From Vibrio algivorus (GTDB taxonomy: Bacteria > Pseudomonadota > Gammaproteobacteria > Enterobacterales > Vibrionaceae): DNA of 64,000 nt. The notes under the pieces were generated by a model. The model saw only the letters and a list, made by a program, of their open reading frames with translations. It was not told the origin of the DNA and searched no databases. Numbering within the stretch: the stretch's first letter is position 1; each line of letters opens with the position of its first letter. Shown here piece by piece: positions 54,364-63,272 of the stretch. The position numbers were made by a program, and so were the translations under genes. The stretch covers positions 2,232,001 to 2,296,000 of the forward strand of contig NZ_AP018678.1 in NCBI RefSeq assembly GCF_002218005.2. Direction: 5' to 3'.

Positions 54364-55269
54364 TTATTTATGAATTCCTGCTATTGTATATAAACAAAAT
54401 AAAACATTCATAAAACTATTTCTTTTGAACCTGTTCACTCGACGTATATAGTTTAGCCTATTGAATAAATTTGAACTTATCCCATAAAATAATTCATTAG
54501 CTTCTTGTCTTATTTCCTTATCCTCGGTTAGCTGCAGTACTGCTCTAAATTCTTTAATATTTGCTCTTTGATTATCTAAACCAAATCTGTGTGTGATAAA
54601 AGAGTTGACTTTTGAAAAAATATTCACCTTAGCTCCAACAACATTGTTCGCGTGTTGTCTATATAGGATACCTGCATAATCATCATGTTTATGTATAACA
54701 GTTCTGTTAATTGACGCTATTTTAATAAACAAGCTATCGTGCATAATTACATCTGAGGCTTGAATATTATCTAGTACCTTAAGAGCAAGGGTACGAAATT
54801 TATCATTAAATGCCATAGTACACCCCGTACCAACGGCTTCTACTAATGAATTTTCATAGTTAAGATTAGAATATTCATTTATCAACTTAAGGAAATTGAG
54901 TTCATGATCAACTACTTTCAAAGCAGACGAATATAACGCAGGCTCAGTAGTTGACAAAAACTGACAAGCTCTCTCAACTTTATCTTCTAACCAAACATCA
55001 TCTTGATCACAAAAGAAATATGCTTCATAGCCCTTAACACGAGTAACTAAATCGAAAAAACTCTTAATAACACCTACATTAGGACTAGGAAATATTTGAA
55101 CAGATTCATACTCTTCTAGAATAGATAAGGTCGCATCCGATGAACCATCATCTCGCACAAAAACGTCTATATTAGCGCTAGATTTTTGATTAAAGATAGA
55201 GTCAAGTTCATCTTTTAGATATTGCTCACCATTATAAGTGGACAATAAAATGGCTACCTTTTTAATCAA
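54364..55269 (-). CDS. Glycosyltransferase, GT2 (rhamnosyltransferase-like)
   Basis: This 301-residue GT-A protein starts VAILLSTYNGEQYLKDELDSI. It has the nucleotide-sugar region FVRDDGSSDATL and a DxD-type motif in YFFCDQDDVWLEDKVERA. The pattern resembles rhamnosyltransferases that use dTDP-rhamnose, which the adjacent rfbBADC genes would supply. It overlaps the preceding glycosyltransferase gene by 4 bp. The acceptor is unknown. Confidence 0.88.
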   Translation of the reverse strand: MIKKVAILLSTYNGEQYLKDELDSIFNQKSSANIDVFVRDDGSSDATLSILEEYESVQIFPSPNVGVIKSFFDLVTRVKGYEAYFFCDQDDVWLEDKVERACQFLSTTEPALYSSALKVVDHELNFLKLINEYSNLNYENSLVEAVGTGCTMAFNDKFRTLALKVLDNIQASDVIMHDSLFIKIASINRTVIHKHDDYAGILYRQHANNVVGAKVNIFSKVNSFITHRFGLDNQRANIKEFRAVLQLTEDKEIRQEANELFYGISSNLFNRLNYIRRVNRFKRNSFMNVLFCLYTIAGIHK

Positions 55270-56138
55270 ACCAACCCCTTAATTTTTCTCTTTATCCAAG
55301 AAAGTATACAACTTTTTCTCAATGCGAACTTCAACTCATGAAAATTGCGACAAGACAACATTCCGATTGTATCAAATCTAAAGTCGCTTTTCTTGAATAA
55401 GTAATCTACAAATGAGGCTGAAAAAGTATCAAGATACACACTCTTATTTGATTTCATTAGAGCCATAAGGGCTATTTGATGAGATTGATTATTAGAAACT
55501 CGCACTAATTGATCATGATACATTATATAAGATTTGTTACTAAGTCTTAAACCATTTCCCATCTTATTTGACAAACGAATCCAACAATCCCAATCTTGAT
55601 ATTTTTTCAGAGACTCATCAAAACCACCAATACTTCGTAGGTATTCTAACTTGGTGAAAATTTGATTTGAGCAAATGTTTTCTAAAAGTAACTGCTTTAA
55701 AGTAATTACCTTAGGCTGATCTGATTTATAAAATTGAGAGCATGAGCCATCCTCGGAGATTTCTAGAAAATTATCGCATAAAAACGCATAATGATCGTCC
55801 CAAGACTCAACAAACCTTTGTACACGACACTCCAAAAACTCATCATCATCATCCAAGCCTGTTATAAATTCACCTTTCGCTCTTTTAATTGCCAAGTTTC
55901 TAGCATGATTTGCTCCCTTTGGAACGTCACTTCTAATAAAGCGAAGATTAGAGTATTGCTTGACAAGCTGCTCCATCAATTCCTTCGTACCATCACTCGA
56001 ACCATCATCTGAGACTATTATTTCAATATTCTGATACGTTTGATTTAACACCGAGTCAATCGCTCGCTTTAATTTCACTCCGCGATTATGTGTTGTAATA
56101 TAAACACTTACTAAAGTTTCAGTACAATTAGCATTCAT
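55266..56138 (-). CDS. Glycosyltransferase, GT2
   Basis: This 290-residue GT-A protein has SVYITTHNRGVKLKRAIDSV, VSDDGSSDGTKELME and the metal-binding region ITGLDDDDEFLECRV. Its C-terminal half has no membrane segment. It overlaps rfbC by 11 bp and the next GT2 gene by 4 bp, so translation is coupled through this part of the cluster. Donor and acceptor are unknown. Confidence 0.88.
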   Translation of the reverse strand: MNANCTETLVSVYITTHNRGVKLKRAIDSVLNQTYQNIEIIVSDDGSSDGTKELMEQLVKQYSNLRFIRSDVPKGANHARNLAIKRAKGEFITGLDDDDEFLECRVQRFVESWDDHYAFLCDNFLEISEDGSCSQFYKSDQPKVITLKQLLLENICSNQIFTKLEYLRSIGGFDESLKKYQDWDCWIRLSNKMGNGLRLSNKSYIMYHDQLVRVSNNQSHQIALMALMKSNKSVYLDTFSASFVDYLFKKSDFRFDTIGMLSCRNFHELKFALRKSCILSWIKRKIKGLV

Positions 56139-56688
56139 ATTCCAACTCTATAAATTGTTTAATAGAAATCCCTACTTGATCTTTACCTGATAATATTGGA
56201 GCAGAACCTCCTATAGGCCAGTCTATATCTAAAGTATTATCATCCCAAGCAATCGTAATTTCAGCGTGTGGATTGTAGTAATCGGTGCATTTATAAACAA
56301 ATTCAGCTTCTTCTGAAATAACAAGAAAACCATGAGCGAACCCCTCTGGGATCCAGAGTTGACGCTTATTTTCTGAAGACAAATATACCCCTACCCATTG
56401 ACCAAATGTTACAGACTCTTTTCTTAAATCGACAGCCACATCAAATACTTCACCCGATGTAACTCTTACTAACTTACCTTGAGTATTTTCAACTTGAATA
56501 TGTAGGCCTCGTAAAATACCTTTTTTAGATTTTGAATGATTATCTTGAACAAAATTCGTTGCTCGACCGGTTACCAACTCTTCAAACTTACTCTGTTGCC
56601 AAGTTTCCATGAAAAAGCCACGCTCATCACCGAAGATAGCAGGCTCGATAATTTTCACATCAGCAATTTTGGTATCGATAACTTTCAT
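56128..56688 (-). CDS. rfbC: dTDP-4-dehydrorhamnose 3,5-epimerase
   Basis: RfbC (RmlC) epimerises dTDP-4-keto-6-deoxyglucose, step three of dTDP-L-rhamnose synthesis. The 186-residue cupin protein shows EPAIFGDERGFFMETW, FVQDNHSKSKKGILRGLHIQ with the catalytic histidine, and WIPEGFAHGFLVISEEAEF. It lies directly next to rfbD (no gap). Confidence 0.97.
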   Translation of the reverse strand: MKVIDTKIADVKIIEPAIFGDERGFFMETWQQSKFEELVTGRATNFVQDNHSKSKKGILRGLHIQVENTQGKLVRVTSGEVFDVAVDLRKESVTFGQWVGVYLSSENKRQLWIPEGFAHGFLVISEEAEFVYKCTDYYNPHAEITIAWDDNTLDIDWPIGGSAPILSGKDQVGISIKQFIELEYEC

Positions 56689-57567
56689 TTAATAGTCCAA
56701 ATACTTCTCTAGGGTCTGTAGCTCTTCTTTCCATTGGCTAGCTTTTATACCAAATATAGATTGAATCTTTTCACAGCATAATTTTGAGTTCATTGGGCGA
56801 GTGGCTTTAGTGGGATATTCTGCCGACGTAATGTCTAGTACTGAAATGTGCCCTAATATCCTCTGTTTCTCTGCCATATTAAAAATTGATTTGGCAAATT
56901 GCGCCCAACTAACATAAGGCTCCCCAGAGAAATGATAAATACCAAAAATGTTCAGGTCTTCACTATGCAACACAGAATTTACCATCGTAATAATTGCATC
57001 AGCAATATCTCCAGCATAAGTAGGACTACCGACTTGATCCGCTACTACCGATAAAGAATCTCTAGTCTTTGCGGCTCGAAGAATGGTTTTAAGAAAATTA
57101 TTTCCGTACTCACTAAAAACCCAAGACGTACGCAGTATAAAAGTCTTTCGATTTAGTTTTAGAGCGGCGGCCTCACCGGCTAACTTACTTTTCCCATACA
57201 CTCCTAATGGAACTGGTAAGTCCGTTTCCTTATAAGGCGATTTAGAAGTTCCATCAAAAACATAGTCCGTTGATATATGAAAAAATATTGCCCCCACCAA
57301 ATCACTCGCTTCCGCAAGGTATGCTGGTCCCATCTTATTGACACTAAATGCGACATCTATTTCATCTTCAGCTTTATCAACTGCGTTGTAGGCAGATGCA
57401 TTAATAACCACATCGGGTTTATACAGTGAAACAAGAGAAATAACTTTATCCTTATCTGTTACATCCAGCTTATATCGATCAAGTGCATTCAGATCACATT
57501 TTCCTTCAAGTTTCTGAACCAAGCTTTTGCCAACTTGTCCATTGGCACCTATCAATAAAACTCTCAC
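56689..57567 (-). CDS. rfbD: dTDP-4-dehydrorhamnose reductase
   Basis: RfbD (RmlD) carries out the last NAD(P)H-dependent step to dTDP-L-rhamnose. The 292-residue SDR protein has the cofactor fold LLIGANGQVGKSLVQKL, STDYVFDG and the catalytic YGKSKLAGE. The neighbouring genes supply its substrate. The C-terminus TRPMNSKLCCEK is the usual family block. Confidence 0.97.
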   Translation of the reverse strand: MRVLLIGANGQVGKSLVQKLEGKCDLNALDRYKLDVTDKDKVISLVSLYKPDVVINASAYNAVDKAEDEIDVAFSVNKMGPAYLAEASDLVGAIFFHISTDYVFDGTSKSPYKETDLPVPLGVYGKSKLAGEAAALKLNRKTFILRTSWVFSEYGNNFLKTILRAAKTRDSLSVVADQVGSPTYAGDIADAIITMVNSVLHSEDLNIFGIYHFSGEPYVSWAQFAKSIFNMAEKQRILGHISVLDITSAEYPTKATRPMNSKLCCEKIQSIFGIKASQWKEELQTLEKYLDY

Positions 57568-57569
57568 TT

Positions 57570-58439
57570 CTAATCCTCTTCAGCAATTCGTTTTAAATAT
57601 TGCCCGTAGTCATTTTTCATCATAGGCTTCGCTAATTCCAACAGCTGTTCTTTAGTTAGCCAACCATTTCGATATGCAATTTCTTCTAAACAAGCCACTT
57701 TGAGACCCTGCACATGCTCAATGGTTTGAACAAATGAAGAAGCCTCGTGAAGGCTTTCATGAGTACCAGTATCAAGCCACGCAAACCCTCTTCCAAGCAA
57801 TTCAACATTAAGAGTATTATCTTGGAGATACATATCATTAAGGGCTGTTATTTCTAGTTCACCACGCTCAGACGGTTTCACTTTTCTAGCAAAATCAACA
57901 ACTCTATTATCATAAAAATACAGACCAGTGACTGCATAATTTGACTTAGGTTCGAGTGGTTTCTCCTCAATAGAAATCGCCTTCATGTTTTTATCAAACT
58001 CAACAACACCAAAGCGCTCAGGATCTTTGACTTGGTAGCCGAACACTGTAGCGCCATTTTCTCTAACTGAGGCCTCTTTCAATGCTTCAGTAAATCTCTG
58101 TCCATAGAAAATATTATCCCCTAAAATCAAACAACACTTGTCATCACCAATAAACTTCTCACCGATGACAAAAGCTTGTGCTAACCCTTCGGGATTCGGT
58201 TGGACCTCATATTTAAGATTAATGCCAAAGTCTTTACCATCACCGAGCAAGCGCTGAAAGCTTGACTGATCTTCTGGAGTGGTTATGAGCAATATATCTC
58301 GAATGTCGGCCAACATTAATACAGAGATTGGATAATAAATCATAGGTTTATCGTAAAGAGGTAACAATTGTTTTGACACCCCTCTAGTAATAGGGTACAA
58401 GCGGGTTCCCGCACCTCCAGCTAAAACTATTCCTTTCAT
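57570..58439 (-). CDS. rfbA: Glucose-1-phosphate thymidylyltransferase
   Basis: RfbA (RmlA) makes dTDP-glucose from dTTP and glucose-1-phosphate. The 289 residues begin MKGIVLAGGAGTRLYPITRG with KQLLPLYDKPMIYYPI next, and later show LGDNIFYG, FGVVEFD, SIEEKP and WLDTGTHESL. It lies 1 bp after rfbB and 2 bp before rfbD. Confidence 0.98.
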   Translation of the reverse strand: MKGIVLAGGAGTRLYPITRGVSKQLLPLYDKPMIYYPISVLMLADIRDILLITTPEDQSSFQRLLGDGKDFGINLKYEVQPNPEGLAQAFVIGEKFIGDDKCCLILGDNIFYGQRFTEALKEASVRENGATVFGYQVKDPERFGVVEFDKNMKAISIEEKPLEPKSNYAVTGLYFYDNRVVDFARKVKPSERGELEITALNDMYLQDNTLNVELLGRGFAWLDTGTHESLHEASSFVQTIEHVQGLKVACLEEIAYRNGWLTKEQLLELAKPMMKNDYGQYLKRIAEED

Positions 58440-58440
58440 A

Positions 58441-59502
58441 TTATTGCTTCCCAGTACCTAGTCGCTCACCAGCATAAGAGCCATCTAAGACACGAGACCA
58501 CCAAGCTTTATTTTGTAAAAACCACTCAACAGTTTTTTTTATTCCTGACTCAAACGTTTCTTCAGGTTTCCAACCAAGATCTCGTTCGATCTTCCCTGCA
58601 TCTATAGCATAACGAACATCATGACCTGGTCGATCGGCAACATGAACAATAAGATCAGCGTACTTCTCAACACCCTTTGGCTTTTCAGGCACTAACTCGT
58701 CAAGTAGTTGGCAAATAATTTTTACAACCTCAATATTGGCTTTTTCGTTATGTCCACCAACGTTATAAGTTTCTCCAACCTCACCCTTTGTAATAACACA
58801 ATAAAGAGCACGAGCATGATCTTCTACATACAACCAATCTCGGATCTGAAGTCCATTACCGTAAACAGGTAAATCCTTCCCATCTAAAGCGTTTAAGATC
58901 ATTAATGGAATCAATTTCTCAGGAAAATGATAAGGCCCATAGTTGTTCGAACAGTTCGTAACTATTGTTGGCAAACTAAAGGTTCTGTTCCAAGCTCTTA
59001 CCAAATGATCACTGGAAGCTTTTGATGCTGAATAAGGACTGGAAGGCTCATAGCGAGTTTCTTCATTAAATAACATATTTGTATCTTCGAGGTCTCCATA
59101 TACTTCATCAGTAGAAATATGATGGAATCGGAACTTAGACTTATCTGACAATCTAGCACAATAGCAACGTGATGCTTCCAGAAGGGTATATGTGCCTAGA
59201 ATGTTAGTTTCAATAAACGACATAGGACTATCAATAGACCTATCAACATGAGATTCTGCGGCTAAGTGCATCACAGCATCAGGCTTGTGTTGTTCAAAGA
59301 CTCGATCTAATTCTGCACGATCGCAGATATCTACCTTTTCGAATACGTAGCGGTCACTATTTTCAATATCTGCTAACGACTCTAAATTACCAGCATAAGT
59401 GAGCTTATCTACATTAACCACAGAGTCGTTGGTCTCTCCGATAACGTATCGAATCAGTGCCGAGCCTATAAACCCTGCACCACCGGTTACAAGAATCTTC
59501 AT
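58441..59502 (-). CDS. rfbB: dTDP-glucose 4,6-dehydratase
   Basis: RfbB (RmlB) converts dTDP-glucose to dTDP-4-keto-6-deoxyglucose. The 353-residue extended SDR protein has ILVTGGAGFIGSALIRYV, the AESHVDRSIDSP region, HISTDEVYGDL and the catalytic YSASKASSDHLVRAW. It overlaps the pyruvyl transferase gene by 4 bp, so that unusual gene is translationally tied to rhamnose synthesis. Confidence 0.98.
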   Translation of the reverse strand: MKILVTGGAGFIGSALIRYVIGETNDSVVNVDKLTYAGNLESLADIENSDRYVFEKVDICDRAELDRVFEQHKPDAVMHLAAESHVDRSIDSPMSFIETNILGTYTLLEASRCYCARLSDKSKFRFHHISTDEVYGDLEDTNMLFNEETRYEPSSPYSASKASSDHLVRAWNRTFSLPTIVTNCSNNYGPYHFPEKLIPLMILNALDGKDLPVYGNGLQIRDWLYVEDHARALYCVITKGEVGETYNVGGHNEKANIEVVKIICQLLDELVPEKPKGVEKYADLIVHVADRPGHDVRYAIDAGKIERDLGWKPEETFESGIKKTVEWFLQNKAWWSRVLDGSYAGERLGTGKQ

Positions 59503-60671
59503 TTTTTCCCTTTATTCGATTGATAACACTCAACAACCTCAACGATCAATTCCCAGAGGTTTTCTGTTTCTAACTTAAACTTTTGTGCGCAATCAGTAAC
59601 TTTGGATTTCAAACAGCTTTCTGAAAGAATAGAATATTCAACAATTTTCTTAAGCTCTTCATTACTCATATCAGGTGACAGCAACAAATCTTGTGCACTA
59701 TAAGAATCATACAAGCAATTATACTTATGACTCCAACTAGTTCCCAAGCAAGGGATTCCGTTTGACAACGCACTAATACAACCATGAAAACGAGAACAAA
59801 ATACTGCAGAGGCTTGTGAAATAGCGCCTTTCACCTCTAACGGATCTGAATATTCAAGTACTGGTAAAGGAATCTCTAATTGAGCATTGATTTTATCGAT
59901 AAGAGCACGATCATCAGGACCTTCATGGTTCAAGAAATATGGCGAAAGGCCACATTTTTTATAAAGTCCGATGATTTGCTTCACAATACGCTCATAGTTT
60001 TCAGCCCACCCCTTCACAGAATTCTTTTTACTCACCATATTCTTGTTTACTATAATACAAGCTGCATTGACTCTAGGAATATCCTCTGGGATCTTGCCAG
60101 AAATTGCATTGGTAAAATCACCATAGATCTTAAGATTATCTGTCTCACCAAAAATTTCAGATAAGTACTCATAAGTTTGAGACTCTCGAGCGCAAACCAA
60201 AGCCGCCTTGGGAAAACTGTCACGAATTTGTTTTCTCACCTTTTCTTGACTGAATGGCCCCATGGCTTGAGGCATAAAAATATATGGTTTACCATGCTTT
60301 GCGTAACGGTTAATTTCACCGGCTAAATGGCGAACAGTGATTTTTGGGGACCATTGATCTGAGTATGCAAAGCCCGATGCATCAATCACTACATCTATAT
60401 CAGCTTCCGTCACTACCCCCCATTTTCTCAAGAGTCGCTTAACACTATTTGGGAACATATACGTAAGTTCGTTCAGATCAAAATAAAGTTTACGGAAACT
60501 AAACTTTTGCCATGCACCAATACTAGCTCGTTGTTGATAACTCGCATTTACAGTAGGAAGCATAGCTATCTCTGCTTCTGGCCAATAGCGCTCTACCCGC
60601 TCAATAATAACCCTAAGCATTAGTTCAGCACCTTTGTTCTCGAACTCGACGCCCTTCAATTCAATTATCAT
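59499..60671 (-). CDS. Polysaccharide pyruvyl transferase family protein
   Basis: This 390-residue protein fits the CsaB/WcaK-like polysaccharide pyruvyl transferase family (GT-B-like fold). It shows ELKGVEFENKGAELMLRVI at the N-terminus, PYIFMPQAMGPFSQEKVRK and the C-terminal SRFHGCISALSNGIPCLGTSW. Family members transfer pyruvate from phosphoenolpyruvate to a sugar of an exported glycan, giving it a negative charge. It lies 3 bp after the nitroreductase-like gene and overlaps rfbB by 4 bp. Confidence 0.88.
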   Translation of the reverse strand: MIIELKGVEFENKGAELMLRVIIERVERYWPEAEIAMLPTVNASYQQRASIGAWQKFSFRKLYFDLNELTYMFPNSVKRLLRKWGVVTEADIDVVIDASGFAYSDQWSPKITVRHLAGEINRYAKHGKPYIFMPQAMGPFSQEKVRKQIRDSFPKAALVCARESQTYEYLSEIFGETDNLKIYGDFTNAISGKIPEDIPRVNAACIIVNKNMVSKKNSVKGWAENYERIVKQIIGLYKKCGLSPYFLNHEGPDDRALIDKINAQLEIPLPVLEYSDPLEVKGAISQASAVFCSRFHGCISALSNGIPCLGTSWSHKYNCLYDSYSAQDLLLSPDMSNEELKKIVEYSILSESCLKSKVTDCAQKFKLETENLWELIVEVVECYQSNKGKK

Positions 60672-60674
60672 TTA

Positions 60675-61772
60675 CTAAATATCCTGTTTCAACAAATCTA
60701 TGCCTTTCTTTTGAGAGAAAGGAATTTTGCCACTTTTATCTGCATAACCAACAGCAATCAACATTATAGGTCTAATATGTTTAGACAAACCGAGGCGGTC
60801 TTCCATTTTCTGTTCCAAATGCTCTATATCCGGCCAGTTTACGATACAAGAACTGACCTCCATAGTCTCTAAAGCTAATACTAATTGCATACTAGCTAAT
60901 GAGGCATCTATATATATTACGTGACGATCTCTTTCATAGGGGTAGCATGAAAGATCACCCGTAACTACTATAACACTCTGAAAGTTACTCGAGAATCCTG
61001 CAGTTCCCATAGGAATAGCACCAACCTCTTTGGCAACTTTTTTATCTGTAGTTGTATAAAACTTAAAAGGCTGCCTATTACAAGCACTGGGAGCCAAGCT
61101 AGCGGCTCTTATCGCTTTATTTATTATTTCTTCAGGCACAGGGGTTTGTTGAAACCATCTTACCGATCGCCTCTGCTTAAAAAGCATAAGTAACTGATTG
61201 TATGAAACCCCTGATGTCTCGTTATCCTCTCTGAAGTATGGAGAGTAACTACCCTTGTTAGGTTGATAAATATCATGTTCAAAACTAATTACAGTATCTT
61301 TAATGGCTTTCTCATACTTTCTTCTTAATTCATCAACCAACTTTGAAGTGCCAATATCAATGGTTTCAAAGTACTCAGATAAAACATCTGTCGCCCACTT
61401 CAATTCTTGATGAGAAACCTTGTTTACTTCTACTTCTTTTACATAAGCGTGAACTGTCTCTTCAATGAAACCCAATCCAAAAACAGATCTCCTAGGTCTC
61501 ATTATCAAACCTTTTTCAATACGATGAATGTTACGCCTTAATAAGACATTCGATTTATTACTATCTTGTATTGCACTCTCATATTGTAAGCGTCCATTCA
61601 GTACGCTTTGATTTTCACGTCTAAAACTCTTGTTAAACAGAAAGTAGTAAGCTGACGAGAGAAAAGCAGATTTTGAACAACACTTTGCAATCTTAAAGTT
61701 AATTCTGTTAAGGTATGTTTTAACACTCGATCTCAAATCTTGAGGCAGCGCTCTCTTCAAAATAATTTTCAT
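60675..61772 (-). CDS. Nitroreductase-family flavoprotein of a polysaccharide cluster
   Basis: This 365-residue protein has an N-terminal region (about 1-190) of no family I recognise, with LRRNIHRIEKGLIMRPRR. A C-terminal nitroreductase-like FMN domain follows: FKQRRSVRWFQQTPVPEEII, ASLAPSACNRQPFKFY, and MQLVLALETMEVSSCIVNW near the end. Classical nitroreductases are about 200 residues, so this is a longer, specialised form. It lies between wzx and the pyruvyl transferase gene. The reaction is unknown; a redox step on a sugar or on its lipid carrier is a guess. Confidence 0.75.
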   Translation of the reverse strand: MKIILKRALPQDLRSSVKTYLNRINFKIAKCCSKSAFLSSAYYFLFNKSFRRENQSVLNGRLQYESAIQDSNKSNVLLRRNIHRIEKGLIMRPRRSVFGLGFIEETVHAYVKEVEVNKVSHQELKWATDVLSEYFETIDIGTSKLVDELRRKYEKAIKDTVISFEHDIYQPNKGSYSPYFREDNETSGVSYNQLLMLFKQRRSVRWFQQTPVPEEIINKAIRAASLAPSACNRQPFKFYTTTDKKVAKEVGAIPMGTAGFSSNFQSVIVVTGDLSCYPYERDRHVIYIDASLASMQLVLALETMEVSSCIVNWPDIEHLEQKMEDRLGLSKHIRPIMLIAVGYADKSGKIPFSQKKGIDLLKQDI

Positions 61773-61790
61773 TTCGTTCTCAGTATAAAA

Positions 61791-63074
61791 TTACTTAAAT
61801 TTCAAAAATCTTATTGGATAAACCATGGAATTAATCATTATAATAGCTATGGGCCTTGTCTGCTTAAAGGCAAGAAAAACAAAAAAAGATGCACACGCAT
61901 AGCTTATAAGAGTTGCAAGTGCGGCCCCAACAGGTCCATAAAGAGGTATCAAAATCCAGTTTATGGCAACGTTGATTACAGCTCCTGCGAATTGTGTGAT
62001 AAATGAAAACTTAAGGAGGTTCTCAACAAGTATCCATTTGCTGACTAAAGCTCGCATAAAGATAAATACACCGGCCCAAATATGGACAACTAATACTGAT
62101 GAAGAGTCTGCATAATTACTACCGAAGGCAATATTGACAATAGAGTTGGAGAACAAAGTAATTACCAATGCCAAGATAAAAGCCAAACCAAAAAGAAGAT
62201 CACACAATTTCTGTAATGAATTTTGATAAGATATTTTGCTTAGATTCTTGTTATTAAGTAGAGATGGGAAATAAGATGTAACGATTGCCACTGGAACAAA
62301 ATACCAAACTTCGGATAAACGTGCGGCAACGGAATAAATACCCACAGCTGAATCATTAACCAAATATCCAAGCATTATCTGATCAATTTTCAAATAAACT
62401 ACAGCAGCAATACCAGATAACAATAACATCCATGATTGTTTAATCAATCTTGTAGACTCTGTCTTACAAAATTTTAACGATTCCCTACTTTTTCTCTTTA
62501 CTAAATAAATAAAATACATGGATAAAGATAATGTCGCTAACTCTAGCGCAAAGACGATAATAAAAAAGTCAAGATTGTTATCTAAATAAATGCCGACTAA
62601 TTTAATTGCGGAGAAAGTTAACCGAATAACCGTGCGAATTTTGGCAGCTAATTGGTTCAACATTTCTGCATTAACCCAAAACTCAAACACACCAAAAGAG
62701 GTAAAGAAATTAGCAAACAATAGTAAGAGAAATTCAGTTTGAAAATTTGGATCAATGAATACACTAGAAGCAAGATACATTGTACCAATAAGAATTAATG
62801 AAATTGTCAATCGTATACTCAGTGAACTGCCGAGAATAGTAACTGTATCTTGTTTTCGATTAAGTAATTCACGAGTTATAATACTGTTGAGACCAAATGC
62901 AGTAAAAGGACCTAGTAATGTCACTATCGAGATGAGATAGTTATACTGACCAAAGGCACTAGGTAACAAATGCCTTGCTAATAGTGCAGTTACAAGAAAA
63001 GATGCCCCCAACACGAACACTTTCTCAAACAATAACCATATGACGCTTTTTTTTGCAGACAATTTCAATTCCAA
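61791..63074 (-). CDS. Wzx-type O-antigen flippase
   Basis: This 427-residue membrane protein has about 12-14 helices and the polysaccharide-transport (MOP superfamily) look. SVIWLLFEKVFVLGASFLVT opens it, LLPSAFGQYNYLISIVTLLG follows, and IDQIMLGYLVNDSAVGIYSV lies in the middle. It should flip the undecaprenyl-linked repeat unit across the inner membrane for Wzy to polymerise. It follows the wecA-like gene by 198 bp and is the first assembly gene after it. Confidence 0.9.
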   Translation of the reverse strand: MELKLSAKKSVIWLLFEKVFVLGASFLVTALLARHLLPSAFGQYNYLISIVTLLGPFTAFGLNSIITRELLNRKQDTVTILGSSLSIRLTISLILIGTMYLASSVFIDPNFQTEFLLLLFANFFTSFGVFEFWVNAEMLNQLAAKIRTVIRLTFSAIKLVGIYLDNNLDFFIIVFALELATLSLSMYFIYLVKRKSRESLKFCKTESTRLIKQSWMLLLSGIAAVVYLKIDQIMLGYLVNDSAVGIYSVAARLSEVWYFVPVAIVTSYFPSLLNNKNLSKISYQNSLQKLCDLLFGLAFILALVITLFSNSIVNIAFGSNYADSSSVLVVHIWAGVFIFMRALVSKWILVENLLKFSFITQFAGAVINVAINWILIPLYGPVGAALATLISYACASFFVFLAFKQTRPIAIIMINSMVYPIRFLKFK

Positions 63075-63272
63075 ATTAATTATAATAAAAAGATAAATGA
63101 AAATTAACTATAGCTAAAGGAGTTTCCTTTAAGCTTTAACTCCAACATCTAAAATAGAAAACTGAAATATTAATACCTTTTCAGAAGATAACTCCCTTAA
63201 AAATAAAACTACTTAATGACAGTCTGAAAATAGCATATTTTAGATATAGACACCTCATACCTAATATTTTCA
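63075..63272. other. Gap between the wecA-like gene and wzx
   Basis: This AT-rich stretch of 198 bp has an imperfect hairpin (AGCTAAAGGA / TCCTTTAAGCT, 63112-63135) about 40 bp upstream of wzx. No JUMPstart/ops motif (GGCGGTAG) is seen. A promoter for the wzx-ugd run could lie here but is not obvious. Confidence 0.35.
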
